A stretch of 64,000 bases of DNA from Kurthia zopfii (GCF_003143955.1 NZ_QFVS01000004.1:1-64000); one strand, 5' to 3'; shown: positions 46,199-55,609, numbered from the stretch's first letter. The notes: generated by a model from the letters alone, not told the origin. A program made the numbers and translations.

Positions 46199-46303
46199 TT
46201 AATTAGGCGATTGACCATTTGCAACAAACACCCAATAAATTACGCCCCATGCTATACCAATCACTAAAATAAACAGTAATAAAAGACGGTTATTTTTCTT
46301 CAA
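46199..46303 (-). CDS. 34-residue single-helix membrane peptide downstream of lysA
   Basis: A TTG at 46303, preceded by GGGGAGGGG that overlaps the lysA stop, opens a 34-codon frame: MKKNNRLLLLFILVIG then AWGVIYWVFVANGQ. Positive N-terminus, one membrane helix (about 7-28). Too short for routine annotation, but the ribosome site and typical signal-anchor pattern support it. Likely co-transcribed with lysA. Confidence 0.5.
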   Translation of the reverse strand: MKKNNRLLLLFILVIGIAWGVIYWVFVANGQSPN

Positions 46304-46310
46304 TCGACGT

Positions 46311-47627
46311 CTACCCCTCCCCTAAAGTTAAAGGTAAATCTAGTTTTACAAGATCTTCTAGCGTTTCTCTTTTCACGACTAATTGATGTTTGCCATCTTC
46401 TACGAATACAACTGCTGGACGCGCAATTCGGTTATAATTGCTCGCCATTGAATAGCCATATGCACCTGTGCAGAAAGTTGCTAATAGATCGCCAACTTCC
46501 GCTTTCGGCAATTGAAGATCCTCGATGATTTTATCCCCTGATTCGCAAAGTTTTCCCGCTACCGTATAGGTCTCCTCTAAAGGTGCATTCATCTTGTTCG
46601 CCAATGCTCCTTCATATTTCGCTTCATACAATGCTGGGCGGATATTGTCGCTCATACCACCGTCAATCGCGATATAGTTGCGCACGTCTGGTACGACTTT
46701 ACTAGAACCTACTGTGTAAAGCGTTGTCCCTGCATCCCCTACTAATGAACGCCCTGGCTCAATCCATACTTCTGGAAGTTCAATACCAAACTGCTCCGCT
46801 TCTTTTTTCACGGCTTTGATCATATCATCAACATACACAGCAGGCGCTAGTGGCGTATCTTCCGCTGTATAGCGAATGCCAAATCCTCCACCAAGGTTTA
46901 AAACAGTTGCTTTAAAGCCTGTAGATTGCTGCCATTCCGCCATTTTGTCGACAACTTTCTTCGCCGCTAAACTGAATGCCTCTGTTTCGAAAATTTGCGA
47001 TCCGATATGACAGTGCATCCCTTTCAATTGAAGATACTCATCTTCAAAAAGCAGTCGGAAAGCCTCATCCGCTTGACCATTACTTAAATCAAAACCGAAT
47101 TTCGAATCCGCTTGACCAGTCGTAATAAAATCATGTGTATGTGCTTCTACACCCGGTGTAACACGGAACAGAACATCCATCTTCTGTTTTCTTTTCGCCG
47201 AAATTTCTTTCAATAATTCAATTTCATAAAAATTATCGATGACGATGCAACCAATTTTCGAATCAAAAGCTTGTTCGATTTCTTCAATTGATTTGTTATT
47301 ACCGTGGAAATGAATTTTCGCACTTGGGAATCCCGCTTTTAATGCCGTGTACAATTCACCACCAGATACTACATCCACCGATAGACCTTCCTGTGCAGCA
47401 GCTTGATAAATCGCCACAGATGAAAAGGCTTTTGAAGCATAGGCTACTTGTGCTTTCACACCTTCTTTTTTGAATGTATCGACGAACCCTCTCGCGCGCT
47501 CTCTAAATAATGCTAAATCATATACGAATAATGGTGTGCCATACTGTTTACCAAGTTCAACTGTATCGACCCCACCGATTGTTAAATGTCCTAGTTCATT
47601 AATTGACTGCGTTCCATATAAATGCAT
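46311..47627 (-). CDS. lysA: diaminopimelate decarboxylase
   Basis: 438 residues from ATG 47627 with GGGGGAAATGAT upstream; the frame extends to 47798 but that part is not conserved. Final lysine step. PLP lysine in AYASKAFSS near 65, PLP-phosphate glycines GGGFGIRY near 238, and CESGDKI near 350 (catalytic Cys). In Bacillus it follows the spoVA genes; here pdp is next upstream. Confidence 0.95.
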   Translation of the reverse strand: MHLYGTQSINELGHLTIGGVDTVELGKQYGTPLFVYDLALFRERARGFVDTFKKEGVKAQVAYASKAFSSVAIYQAAAQEGLSVDVVSGGELYTALKAGFPSAKIHFHGNNKSIEEIEQAFDSKIGCIVIDNFYEIELLKEISAKRKQKMDVLFRVTPGVEAHTHDFITTGQADSKFGFDLSNGQADEAFRLLFEDEYLQLKGMHCHIGSQIFETEAFSLAAKKVVDKMAEWQQSTGFKATVLNLGGGFGIRYTAEDTPLAPAVYVDDMIKAVKKEAEQFGIELPEVWIEPGRSLVGDAGTTLYTVGSSKVVPDVRNYIAIDGGMSDNIRPALYEAKYEGALANKMNAPLEETYTVAGKLCESGDKIIEDLQLPKAEVGDLLATFCTGAYGYSMASNYNRIARPAVVFVEDGKHQLVVKRETLEDLVKLDLPLTLGEG

Positions 47628-47752
47628 ATCATTTCCCCCTAATCCCCCATTTTTTGAATGGTCGGAATTTTCTATATTCCAAACTGTATCATACCCCACC
47701 AATTGTGCCAATAATTGTTTTATTATGTAACCGCTTTTATTTTTATACAATG

Positions 47753-47788
47753 AAAAAAGTCTACTCACTGTATAAGCAAGTAGACTTT
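47753..47788 (-). terminator. pdp terminator
   Basis: AAAGTCTACTTG pairs with GAGTAGACTTTTTT; loop CTTATACAGT. Confidence 0.85.
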
Positions 47789-47798
47789 CGAATTTCAT

Positions 47799-49121
47799 TT
47801 AGTTTTGTAGATCTTTACTTTTTAAAACGATTTTATCGTCAATTGGATTTACTTTTTCAGCTGAGAAAGTAATGGCATTTTGAGCTGCAGTAACAAATTC
47901 AGTTGGTACTGGTTTAGATGCATATAATTTCATTAATACATCGCCAGCTTTCACTTCGTCACCTTTTACTTTTAGTAACTCGATGCCCGCAAAGTAATCA
48001 AGAACATCCGCTTTCGTATGACGACCTGCACCTAAATCAAGTGAAATTTGACCAATTGTTTGTGCATCGATGTTTTTAATATAGCCAGTCATAGCATCTG
48101 TTGAGATGACATCTACTGAGTAGTCCGGTGTGAATTCTAATTCGATTGGTTTGATGTCATCTGAAAGACGTTGTGCATGAACCATCGCTTCGAATTTTTG
48201 AACTGGAATATCTGAATGAAGCACGTCAAGCACCGCTTTTTTCGCTTCTTCATGAGATTTTTTAGAAGAAATTTCATACATATATGTAGAAACTTCCGTA
48301 ATCGTATTTAAAAGATTGGCATCTGCTTCATCTGGATTTTTCAAAAGGTCATATGCTTCTTTTACTTCATTTTTATTACCAACTGTACGGCCAAGTGGGT
48401 TATCCATTGATGATAATACAGTGACGATTGATTTATCGAAGCCTTCAGCAATTTGAATCATGATTTCTGCTAGTTGTTGTGCGACTTCAATCGTTTTACA
48501 AAATGCGCCAGAACCGTATTTCACATCTAATACCATGCCGTCTGCGCCACTTGCTAATTTCTTACTCATAATTGAGCTTGCGATTAGTGGAAGTGCATCA
48601 ACAGTACCTGTAACATCACGTAATGCATATAATTTCTTATCTGCTGGAACTAGGTTTTGAGTTTGACCCGCTAAAGCAAAGCCGATGTCATTCACTTGAT
48701 TTAAGAATTGTTCTTCCGTTAAATCAATGCTCACGCCTTCGATTGCTTCAAGTTTATCAAGCGTACCACCTGTAATACCTAAACCACGACCTGATAATTT
48801 CGCTACTTTCACATCTAATGCTGCAACGATTGGTGCAACAATTAATGTTACTTTATCGCCAACGCCACCTGTTGAGTGCTTATCTACTTTATAACCTTTT
48901 ACAGTACTTAAATCGATAATATCGCCTGAATATAACATTGATTTAGTCAATGCTAATGTTTCTTCAAAAGATAGACCGTTAATACGAATCGCCATTAATA
49001 AAGCCGATGCTTGGTAATCCTCGATTGAACCATCTACATAGCCATCAATGAAAAATTGAAGATCTTCTGCAGTAAGTGGTAAATTGTTTTTCTTTTTTTC
49101 GATTACGTCTAAAATATGCAT
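47799..49121 (-). CDS. pdp: pyrimidine-nucleoside phosphorylase
   Basis: 440 residues from ATG 49121 with GAGGAG upstream; the earlier start at 49187 adds residues not in the family. Cleaves uridine and thymidine with phosphate. Signature KHSTGGVGDKVTL near 80; SGRGLGITGGTLDKLE follows. Downstream of deoB, so ribose-1-phosphate produced here feeds DeoB. Confidence 0.94.
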   Translation of the reverse strand: MHILDVIEKKKNNLPLTAEDLQFFIDGYVDGSIEDYQASALLMAIRINGLSFEETLALTKSMLYSGDIIDLSTVKGYKVDKHSTGGVGDKVTLIVAPIVAALDVKVAKLSGRGLGITGGTLDKLEAIEGVSIDLTEEQFLNQVNDIGFALAGQTQNLVPADKKLYALRDVTGTVDALPLIASSIMSKKLASGADGMVLDVKYGSGAFCKTIEVAQQLAEIMIQIAEGFDKSIVTVLSSMDNPLGRTVGNKNEVKEAYDLLKNPDEADANLLNTITEVSTYMYEISSKKSHEEAKKAVLDVLHSDIPVQKFEAMVHAQRLSDDIKPIELEFTPDYSVDVISTDAMTGYIKNIDAQTIGQISLDLGAGRHTKADVLDYFAGIELLKVKGDEVKAGDVLMKLYASKPVPTEFVTAAQNAITFSAEKVNPIDDKIVLKSKDLQN

Positions 49122-49153
49122 ATTAAAAAACTCCTCTATTGTAAAAGCAATTG

Positions 49154-49183
49154 GACTGTATAAAGTTTTTGCTTCATACAGTC
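49154..49183 (-). other. intercistronic hairpin deoB-pdp
   Basis: GACTGTATGAAG pairs with CTTTATACAGTC around a short A-rich loop; no T-run follows. Could stabilise or process the deoB-pdp mRNA. Confidence 0.45.
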
Positions 49184-49201
49184 TCAATTCATTGCTCTCT
49201 A

Positions 49202-50398
49202 TTATTTTAGTTGATTTAAGAAACTTTCACCGAACTCAGGTAATTTCACATCAAAGTTTTCAGCAACTGTCGCTCCTAGGCTTGCGAAAGTGTTGATTGG
49301 CTCTAATGCTTGACCTTCTTTGAAACGTGGAGAATAAGCAATCATTGGCACATATTCACGTGTATGATCCGTTCCTGGGAAAGTTGGGTCATTACCGTGA
49401 TCGGCAGTAATTAATAGTAAATCATCTTCCGTTAATTTAGCTAATACTTCTGGTAAACGGCGATCGTATTCTTCTAAAGCTTCTCCGTAACCTTTTGGAT
49501 CACGACGGTGACCAAAGTTCGCATCAAAATCGACAAGGTTTAAGAAAGACAGTCCGTGGAAGTCTTTGTCTAATACTTTGACTAATTGATCCATACCATC
49601 CGTATTGTCTTTCGTACGAATCGCTTCTGTCACACCTTCACCATTGTAGATATCAGAAATTTTACCTAATGCGATGACATCAAGGCCCGCATCTTTCATC
49701 TCATTCATTACTGTGCGACCAAATGGTTTTAGTGCGTAGTCATGACGATTTGAAGTACGTGCGAAGCTTCCCGGTACGCCTACGAATGGACGAGCAATAA
49801 CACGTCCTACAAGGTATTCAGGTTTTTTCGTTAATTCACGAGCGATTTCGCAAATTTTATATAATTCTTCTAATGGAATGATTTCTTCGTGAGCTGCAAT
49901 TTGTAACACTGGATCCGCTGAAGTGTAGACGATAATTGCGCCAGTCTCCATATGTTGCTTACCGTAGTCTTCAATAACAGCTGTACCGCTATAAGGTTTA
50001 TTACATAAAACTTTACGACCAGTTTGTTTTTCAAGTTCATCTAATAGAGATTGCGGGAATCCTTCTGGGTAAACTTTGAAAGGTTGATCGATATTTAGTC
50101 CCATGATTTCCCAATGGCCTGTCATCGTATCTTTCCCTACTGAAGCTTCTTCCATGCGACCGTAGTATGCTGAAGGTTTTTCAACTGTTGAAATTCCTTT
50201 TAATTCTGGTAAATCGATTAATTTACGAATATTTGAGTAACCCATTTTTTCCATGTTCGGCATTGTTAAGCCGTTCATTTCTTCTGCAATATGACCTAAA
50301 GTATCCGAACCAACATCATTAAATGCTGCTGCGTCTGGTGCTTCACCAATACCTACTGAGTCCATCACGATTAAATGTATACGTTTGAATGGTTTCAT
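49202..50398 (-). CDS. deoB: phosphopentomutase
   Basis: 398 residues, alkaline-phosphatase-like fold. [12 protein letters not shown] near 12 and [18 protein letters not shown] near 322 carry the metal ligands; the phosphothreonine is in [10 protein letters not shown] near 91. Interconverts ribose-1- and ribose-5-phosphate. In B. subtilis it is drm, followed by pupG and then dacF-spoIIA; here pdp replaces pupG and no spo genes follow. Confidence 0.95.
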   Translation of the reverse strand: MKPFKRIHLIVMDSVGIGEAPDAAAFNDVGSDTLGHIAEEMNGLTMPNMEKMGYSNIRKLIDLPELKGISTVEKPSAYYGRMEEASVGKDTMTGHWEIMGLNIDQPFKVYPEGFPQSLLDELEKQTGRKVLCNKPYSGTAVIEDYGKQHMETGAIIVYTSADPVLQIAAHEEIIPLEELYKICEIARELTKKPEYLVGRVIARPFVGVPGSFARTSNRHDYALKPFGRTVMNEMKDAGLDVIALGKISDIYNGEGVTEAIRTKDNTDGMDQLVKVLDKDFHGLSFLNLVDFDANFGHRRDPKGYGEALEEYDRRLPEVLAKLTEDDLLLITADHGNDPTFPGTDHTREYVPMIAYSPRFKEGQALEPINTFASLGATVAENFDVKLPEFGESFLNQLK

Positions 50399-50510
50399 TG
50401 TTGATTTCCTCCTAAAATAGAAAAAACTATTTAGATAAATTATATTTCTTCTTTATTTTAACAAATTTTCACGAAAAATAAACGTCAGACCTCTGACTTT
50501 TTTTAATTTC

Positions 50511-51416
50511 TTACGCGCGTGGGTGGAATTGCTTATAAACTTCCGACAATCTTGTTTTACTTACATGCGTATAAATTTGTGTTGTTGAGATATCCGCATG
50601 ACCTAATAATTCTTGAACAGCTCGCAAATCTGCGCCATTCTCAATTAGATGTGTCGCAAATGAATGACGCAAAATATGCGGTGTAAGTTCATGCTGGATC
50701 TTCGCTTTCAATGCATACGCCTTTAAAAGCTTCCATACACCTTGTCTCGTTAGTCTTTTCCCTCTCTGATTCAAAAATAACGCTTCACTTCGATTCGTTT
50801 GATCTTCCAACTGACTTCGCGCTTGATTCATATAGACTGTACACGCATCTATAGCACTTTTTCCGAGTGGGACAATCCTTTCCTTCCCACCTTTACCGAA
50901 AACGCGTACAAAGCCCATTGAGAGATGGATGTCTTCACGATTCAAATTAATACATTCACTTATGCGCATACCTGTTGCGTATAAAAGTTCCAACATCGCT
51001 CGATCACGAATACCTGCTGGCTTTTGAAGATTGGGTACTTGCATCAATTGATCAATTTCTTCAATCGACAGGATTTGTGGTAGTTTCTGCTCCATTTTTG
51101 GCATTTCCAAATGTAATGTCGGATCGCTTTGGCATCGCTTTTCTCGTAATAAAAATTGGTGGAATGAACGAATTGATGAAATATGTCTTGAAGTCGTTCT
51201 TGCACTTTTGCCACTCTCTTGTAATTCTTTCAAATGGATTAATATATGAAATCGTGCAACATCATCAAAGTTTTCTAATTGCTGTACTTCAAAAATGGAA
51301 TGTAAATAATTTTCAATATCTTTTTTATATGACACGAGCGTGTTTTCTGAAAGTTGGCGCTCCACTCTTAAAAAATGAATGTATTCTTCTAGCGCATCTT
51401 GGATTATCGCTTCCAT
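50511..51416 (-). CDS. xerD: tyrosine recombinase XerD
   Basis: 301 residues. Resolves chromosome dimers at dif. N-terminal SAM-like domain (about 5-90); catalytic residues R (ATGMRISECINL near 150), K (GKGGKERIVPLG), H-x-x-R (THILRHSFATHL near 245), H/W (LLGHADIS) and Tyr (TTQIYTHV near 283). Follows fur with about 90 bp between; yqzK is absent. Confidence 0.95.
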   Translation of the reverse strand: MEAIIQDALEEYIHFLRVERQLSENTLVSYKKDIENYLHSIFEVQQLENFDDVARFHILIHLKELQESGKSARTTSRHISSIRSFHQFLLREKRCQSDPTLHLEMPKMEQKLPQILSIEEIDQLMQVPNLQKPAGIRDRAMLELLYATGMRISECINLNREDIHLSMGFVRVFGKGGKERIVPLGKSAIDACTVYMNQARSQLEDQTNRSEALFLNQRGKRLTRQGVWKLLKAYALKAKIQHELTPHILRHSFATHLIENGADLRAVQELLGHADISTTQIYTHVSKTRLSEVYKQFHPRA

Positions 51417-51430
51417 ATAAATCCTCCTAT

Positions 51431-51508
51431 AAAAAAAGAGCTGCCCCTACAATTACTTTTTCTAAGCTGTTGTCACTTAGTATAGTAAACGATCGGGTCA
51501 ACTCTTTT
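51431..51508 (-). terminator. possible fur terminator
   Basis: AAAAGAGTTGACCC and GGGGCAGCTCTTTTTTT form a stem with a large loop (about 45 nt) directly after fur and before xerD. Confidence 0.5.
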
Positions 51509-51974
51509 AGTTGTTGTCATCAGTAGATTGTTCTTTTTTACTTGTACAGCGCCAGCAAATGCCGTGGAAAGTAAGTCGGTGGTCTTTCACTTGGAAATTC
51601 CATCGCTTCTCAACAACTGCCTCAACGTCTTCAAGTAAATCTTCTTGGATCTCATCAACCGCTCCACATTCAATACATACTAAATGGTGGTGGAAATGAG
51701 CTGCTCCCTCTTGTCGTAAATCATAGCGAGAAACGCCATCGCCAAAGTTGATTTTATCGACAATTTTCAGTTCCGTTAATAACTCCAATGTACGATACAC
51801 TGTCGCTAATCCGATTTCTGGTGCCTTCTCTTTTACAAGTAAATAGACATCCTCAGCACTAAGGTGGTCTTCTTCATTTTCTAATAGTACGCGTACCGTC
51901 GCCTCACGTTGCGGCGTCAGTTTATAGCTTGCACCATGTAATTGTTTTTTAATTCGATCTATTCGGCTCTCCAT
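51507..51974 (-). CDS. fur: ferric uptake regulator family protein
   Basis: 155 residues. N-terminal winged HTH (about 1-82), metal site HFHHHLVCIECG with C-x-x-C pairs near 100-105 and a second zinc pair CWRC near 140. Position between xerD and nudF marks it as Fur rather than PerR or Zur; spoIIM, next to fur in Bacillus, is missing. Represses iron uptake when iron is sufficient. Confidence 0.93.
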   Translation of the reverse strand: MESRIDRIKKQLHGASYKLTPQREATVRVLLENEEDHLSAEDVYLLVKEKAPEIGLATVYRTLELLTELKIVDKINFGDGVSRYDLRQEGAAHFHHHLVCIECGAVDEIQEDLLEDVEAVVEKRWNFQVKDHRLTFHGICWRCTSKKEQSTDDNN

Positions 51975-51999
51975 AGTGACGCCCTCCTAAACTAAATCC

Positions 52000-52029
52000 A
52001 TTATACCAAACGATTTAGATGATTGACAA
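52000..52029 (-). promoter_or_regulatory. fur promoter
   Basis: Minus strand TTGTCA (52024-52029), 18-bp spacer, TATAAT (52000-52005), 26 bp before the start. Confidence 0.75.
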
Positions 52030-52067
52030 TTAAATCTCGATTTTTATCTAGAACAATTATTTATATA

Positions 52068-52082
52068 GAATAATTATTATTA
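52068..52082. promoter_or_regulatory. PerR-like box upstream of fur
   Basis: GAATAATTATTATTA agrees with 11 of 14 positions of the PerR consensus TTATAATNATTATAA. PerR regulates fur in B. subtilis. AT-rich surroundings weaken the evidence. Confidence 0.3.
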
Positions 52083-52168
52083 AGTAATGAGAATGTTGCA
52101 ATTGTAACTCTCAGCACCTATCATAAACATATTTTCTCAAAAAGAAAACTATTTTACTCATGATTATT

Positions 52169-52726
52169 CTATTTTTTGATTGATTGAATATTTAGACGCA
52201 TCCACATGACAGCAATTACCGTTTTCGCATCTGAAATCGCTCCATTCGCGATCATCGCTTCCGCTTCTTCTAAATCAATTTCCATTAGTTCAACAAATTC
52301 ATCCTCATCTAAACTTGCCGGCTGTGCAATTTTATATAAATCTCTCGCAATGAAAAGATGAATTTCCTCATTCGCAAAACCAGGTGAAGTCGCAATCGTT
52401 TGTAAATAATCAAATTGATTCGCGCCCATACCCGTTTCCTCTTCCAACTCACGAATCGCAGTCGTAGCCGGTTTTTCGCCAGGCTCTAACTTACCTGCTG
52501 GAATTTCAATTAAGCTGCGTTCCAATGCTTTACGATATTGTTCCACAACGATTAATTTACCACCTGCAGTTATTGGAATAATCCCTACTGCCCCAGGGTG
52601 TTTCACAAGTTCACGACTTGCTGTTTTCCCGTTCGGTAAAGTCACTAAATCTTTTTGGACTTTTATAATTCTTCCATTATATATTGGTTCAGTTGAAATT
52701 GTTTTTTCTTCAAATTTCTTATTCAT
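52169..52726 (-). CDS. nudF: ADP-ribose pyrophosphatase, Nudix hydrolase
   Basis: 185 residues. Nudix box GKLEPGEKPATTAIRELEEE followed by TG (about residues 77-98) with all catalytic glutamates; upstream proline EIPAGK is typical of ADP-ribose hydrolases. Clears ADP-ribose. Start ATG 52726 follows GGGGTGGAATTAG. Beside yqkF-yqkE-yqkD as in Bacillus. Confidence 0.93.
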   Translation of the reverse strand: MNKKFEEKTISTEPIYNGRIIKVQKDLVTLPNGKTASRELVKHPGAVGIIPITAGGKLIVVEQYRKALERSLIEIPAGKLEPGEKPATTAIRELEEETGMGANQFDYLQTIATSPGFANEEIHLFIARDLYKIAQPASLDEDEFVELMEIDLEEAEAMIANGAISDAKTVIAVMWMRLNIQSIKK

Positions 52727-52805
52727 CTAATTCCACCCCATCTAGATTTTAAGTTGGTGATTTTTCTAAATTCATTGTACCATTAAGTTACAGGAGGTGT
52801 TCTAT

Positions 52806-53702
52806 ATGAAATATAGACAACTAGGTAAAAGCGATTTGAAAGTCTCCGAATTAGGTCTAGGTTGTATGTCATTGCCAATGGATTTACAACAAGCTAAATA
52901 TATGATTGATGCTGCATTTGATGCTGGAATCAATTTCTTTGATACAGCAGATTTATACAACCGCGGTCAAAATGAAATGATTGTCGGAGATATTTTGAAG
53001 AAAAAAAGAAAGGATGTTTTCATCTCAACTAAAGTCGGTAATGTATGGGATCCCGCAGAGGACGGCTGGCACTGGGATGCTTCGAAACAACATATTATGG
53101 AAGGCGTCAAACAAAGTTTAGTCAGACTAGGTACAGACTATATTGACCTTTATCAACTACATGGTGGTACGATTGAAGATAATTTTGATGAAATAACTGA
53201 TGCATTTGAACAACTGAAAAAAGAAGGCGTCATTCGCACTTATGGAATTTCTTCCATCCGTCCGAATGTCATCGAAACAATTTTAGACAAAGGTCGTCCT
53301 TCGTCAGTCATGATGCAATATAGCGCACTCGACCGCCGACCTGAAGAATGGTTTGAGTTCATTCAACAACATGGCGCTTCCGTCATATCTCGCGGAACAA
53401 TTGCGAAAGGTTTATTATCAGATTCTTGGCAAAATAAAATCCATGAAGACGGCTTTTTAGATTATTCGAAACAAGAATTAGAACTTACAATCGCCTCATT
53501 GCAACAATCTACACCTACATTATTAAATGGCGCGCTGACATTCAATTTACAATCAGAAGCAGTTGCGAGCGTCATTATAGGCGCTAGTAAAATCCAACAA
53601 CTGTATCAAACAATCGATGCATATCACCACCAGGTAGACGCTGAAATTGTGGAACACTGGAAACACCTAACGAAGGAAAATAAATATACGGAACATAGAT
53701 AA
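52806..53702 (+). CDS. yqkF: aldo-keto reductase (YqkF-like)
   Basis: 298 residues from ATG 52806 (GGAGGTG upstream). TIM-barrel oxidoreductase using NADPH. Catalytic tetrad: Asp and Tyr in NFFDTADLYNRGQNE (about 48-55), Lys in STKVG (about 79) and His in YQLHGG near 115. GASKIQQL near the C-terminus binds the adenosine phosphate. Substrate unknown. Confidence 0.92.
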   Translation: MKYRQLGKSDLKVSELGLGCMSLPMDLQQAKYMIDAAFDAGINFFDTADLYNRGQNEMIVGDILKKKRKDVFISTKVGNVWDPAEDGWHWDASKQHIMEGVKQSLVRLGTDYIDLYQLHGGTIEDNFDEITDAFEQLKKEGVIRTYGISSIRPNVIETILDKGRPSSVMMQYSALDRRPEEWFEFIQQHGASVISRGTIAKGLLSDSWQNKIHEDGFLDYSKQELELTIASLQQSTPTLLNGALTFNLQSEAVASVIIGASKIQQLYQTIDAYHHQVDAEIVEHWKHLTKENKYTEHR

Positions 53703-53714
53703 GAAAAGCAAATC

Positions 53715-53815
53715 ACGCTCGCCCATATGCGAGGGTACTTCAAGGTTTGAAGAGAAAGTAAACGCTCCACCACTTTCTCCCGAAAACCTGAAGTATCCCA
53801 TAGCATATAGCGTGA
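53715..53815. repeat. long palindromic intergenic module, copy 2 (inverted)
   Basis: CACGCT...AGCGTG at the ends, GGTACTTCAAGGTTT with AAAACCTGAAGTATCC, and GAGAAAGT with ACTTTCTC around a 12-bp loop. Same hairpin as at 1430-1532 but in the opposite orientation, just 13 bp after yqkF. Confidence 0.75.
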
Positions 53816-53945
53816 ATTTGCTAGACACCGAAACCCGAGAAGAAAGCCTCTCACTCAATACTCGAGTCAACGCTAACCTAGCTAATCTCGACAACACCAA
53901 AGAATAAAACAATTTACATGCTTTTCTTTCACTAATGATTTATCT

Positions 53946-53990
53946 AAAAAAGGGTGAATGAAATTGGTTTTCCAATTTCATTCACCCTAA
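53946..53990 (-). terminator. IS-end-derived perfect hairpin / yqkE terminator
   Basis: AGGGTGAATGAAATTGG (53951-53967) and CCAATTTCATTCACCCT (53972-53988) pair perfectly over 17 bp with a TTTT loop, followed on the minus strand by TTTTTT. Continuing outward, the right side reads AAAATTTGACACAAAGC, the terminal repeat of the ISL3 relics. So two IS ends face each other and probably act as a terminator. Confidence 0.75.
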
Positions 53991-54025
53991 AATTTGACAC
54001 AAAGCCGAATTTTTAAACACAATCC

Positions 54026-54301
54026 TTAAAATTTAGAACCCTGATTACCGTATTGATTAAGAAGTTCTTCAAAAGACATATTCTTCTCTTTTTGCTTCTT
54101 ATCAAAAGCAGCTTTCGCTTGTCGTTCTTCTTCTTTTTCTTTTGCCTCTGTTACTAAACTTTGTTTTGCCATTTTCAATTTACTTAAAACATCATCATTT
54201 AATTGATCTTTTAAAGTTAATTGATCATCTGCACTGACAGATTTTTGTTGCTGTTGCTGACGTTGTTGTGTATGTTGTTTTTTCTTAGCCAAATTACTCA
54301 C
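54026..54301 (-). CDS. yqkE: YqkE-like charged helical protein (DUF3886)
   Basis: 91 residues, Gln- and Lys-rich N-terminus (QQRQQQQQ), LTLKDQLNDDVLSKLKMAK near 28 and NMSFEELLNQY near the end, as in B. subtilis YqkE. A long alpha-helix is likely. Function unknown. Confidence 0.78.
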   Translation of the reverse strand: MSNLAKKKQHTQQRQQQQQKSVSADDQLTLKDQLNDDVLSKLKMAKQSLVTEAKEKEEERQAKAAFDKKQKEKNMSFEELLNQYGNQGSKF

Positions 54302-54415
54302 TCCATCTCTATTTCTTCTTATTTTATCAAAGTTAATAATTTTATGTAAAGATATATCAGTTCTATTAGCAATTTCTTCAATTTTTCATTACTATAGTAA
54401 ATAAGAGGTGATTTA

Positions 54416-55387
54416 ATGAAGAAAAAATGGCCGGTCATCGCTTCTATTGCCGCTAGTGTTACAGGTGCTTCAATCGCAGCGCTTGGCTACACACTTTCAA
54501 ATAAAGTGATGTACATAAAAAGAAAAGACCAACAATTTATTTTCGACCGAGAAATTGCAGCGAACCGCTTTAAATTAGAATGGTATGAAAGTGTCCCTAA
54601 AGAAGATTTCTTAGTTTCTTCTATTAATGGATATGATGTTTCTTGCCAAATGATTCACAGTGTTGATAGTAAAAATACAGTCATCATTGCGCATGGTGTA
54701 ACAGAAACACATATTAACTCATTAAAATACGCCGCTTTATTTGCCCGATTAGGGTACAATATTGTCGTTTATGATCAAAGACGTCACGGTGCGACCGGTG
54801 GCAAAACGACAAGTTACGGCTTTTACGAGAAGAACGACTTAAAAGCAGTTGTAGAAGAAGTTCGCCGAAAAATTGGCGACGATGCAATTTTAGGTATTCA
54901 AGGCGAGTCGATGGGTGCCGCTACAGCTTTACAATATGGCGGTACTTCCGAGCAGTTATTCGATTTCATTATTGCAGATTGCCCATTCTCTAAATTCGAG
55001 GATCAATTACAGCATTTAATGGTTCGTGACACACCGCTACGCTCTCCATATGCGATTAAATTCATCGATTATTTCGTTCAAATGCGTGATGGCTATAATT
55101 TAAAAGATGTATCTCCTATTGATGTCGTTCAAAATATTACGAAACCGATTTTATTTGTGACAAGTTTAGAAGATACGTATATTCCTCCGAAAATGACGGA
55201 GAATCTTTATGAAAAACATCCTGAAAATAGCCGGTTAGTGCTATTTGAAAAAGGCGCTCATGCGAAGTCATTCAATGAACAACCATATGATTATGAAAAG
55301 GAAGTATTGAAATTCCTAGTAGATTTCAATATTAGTTATGTTCCAAATAATTATGTAAATCCCGAAAAAATGTTACAAACACAATAA
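54416..55387 (+). CDS. yqkD: alpha/beta hydrolase (YqkD-like), membrane-anchored
   Basis: 323 residues. N-terminal hydrophobic helix (about 6-26) anchors it; alpha/beta fold with nucleophile elbow GIQGESMGAATAL (Ser near 170), oxyanion HGVTETH near 99, Asp in VTSLEDTYIPP near 264 and His in KGAHAKSF near 292. Resembles peptidase S9/S15-type esterases; substrate unknown. Confidence 0.85.
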   Translation: MKKKWPVIASIAASVTGASIAALGYTLSNKVMYIKRKDQQFIFDREIAANRFKLEWYESVPKEDFLVSSINGYDVSCQMIHSVDSKNTVIIAHGVTETHINSLKYAALFARLGYNIVVYDQRRHGATGGKTTSYGFYEKNDLKAVVEEVRRKIGDDAILGIQGESMGAATALQYGGTSEQLFDFIIADCPFSKFEDQLQHLMVRDTPLRSPYAIKFIDYFVQMRDGYNLKDVSPIDVVQNITKPILFVTSLEDTYIPPKMTENLYEKHPENSRLVLFEKGAHAKSFNEQPYDYEKEVLKFLVDFNISYVPNNYVNPEKMLQTQ

Positions 55388-55399
55388 TTAGCATTCTTC

Positions 55400-55467
55400 A
55401 ATAAAACACGTTGATGAGGTTACGCACAGTATTCTACTACTGAAACTTCATTAATGTGTTTTTTATT
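55400..55467 (+). terminator. yqkD terminator
   Basis: AATAAAACACGTTGATGAGGTT pairs with AACTTCATTAATGTGTTTT over about 16 bp with mismatches, followed by T-run. Confidence 0.75.
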
Positions 55468-55486
55468 GGAATTCTGAAATATTTAA

Positions 55487-55533
55487 AGAAATAACGAGGA
55501 CTCCTGCCGAAAAACAAGTGTCGTACTATTTCT
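55487..55533. repeat. short palindromic repeat, copy 3
   Basis: AGAAATAACGAGGACTCCTG then CCGAAAAACAAGTGTCGTAC and TATTTCT. The left 30 bp is identical to copies 1 and 2; the right arm is the variant ACTATTTCT form. No ISL3 sequence is attached here, so the repeat can stand alone. Confidence 0.7.
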
Positions 55534-55575
55534 GAAAGTGAATACTATCAATCAAATAATCCTCCAAGAACATAA

Positions 55576-55609
55576 AGAAAAGGGAATTGCAGATGCAATT
55601 CCCTTTTCT
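55576..55609. terminator. yneF terminator (perfect palindrome)
   Basis: AGAAAAGGGAATTGCA and TGCAATTCCCTTTTCT, 16-bp perfect stem with a 2-nt loop, after yneF and before the repeat. Confidence 0.8.

Noticed and set aside
53624-53912. Two overlapping minus-strand frames after yqkF
   Set aside because: They translate the palindromic repeat; the same peptide fragment appears from copy 1, a sign of shared repeat DNA and not of a gene.
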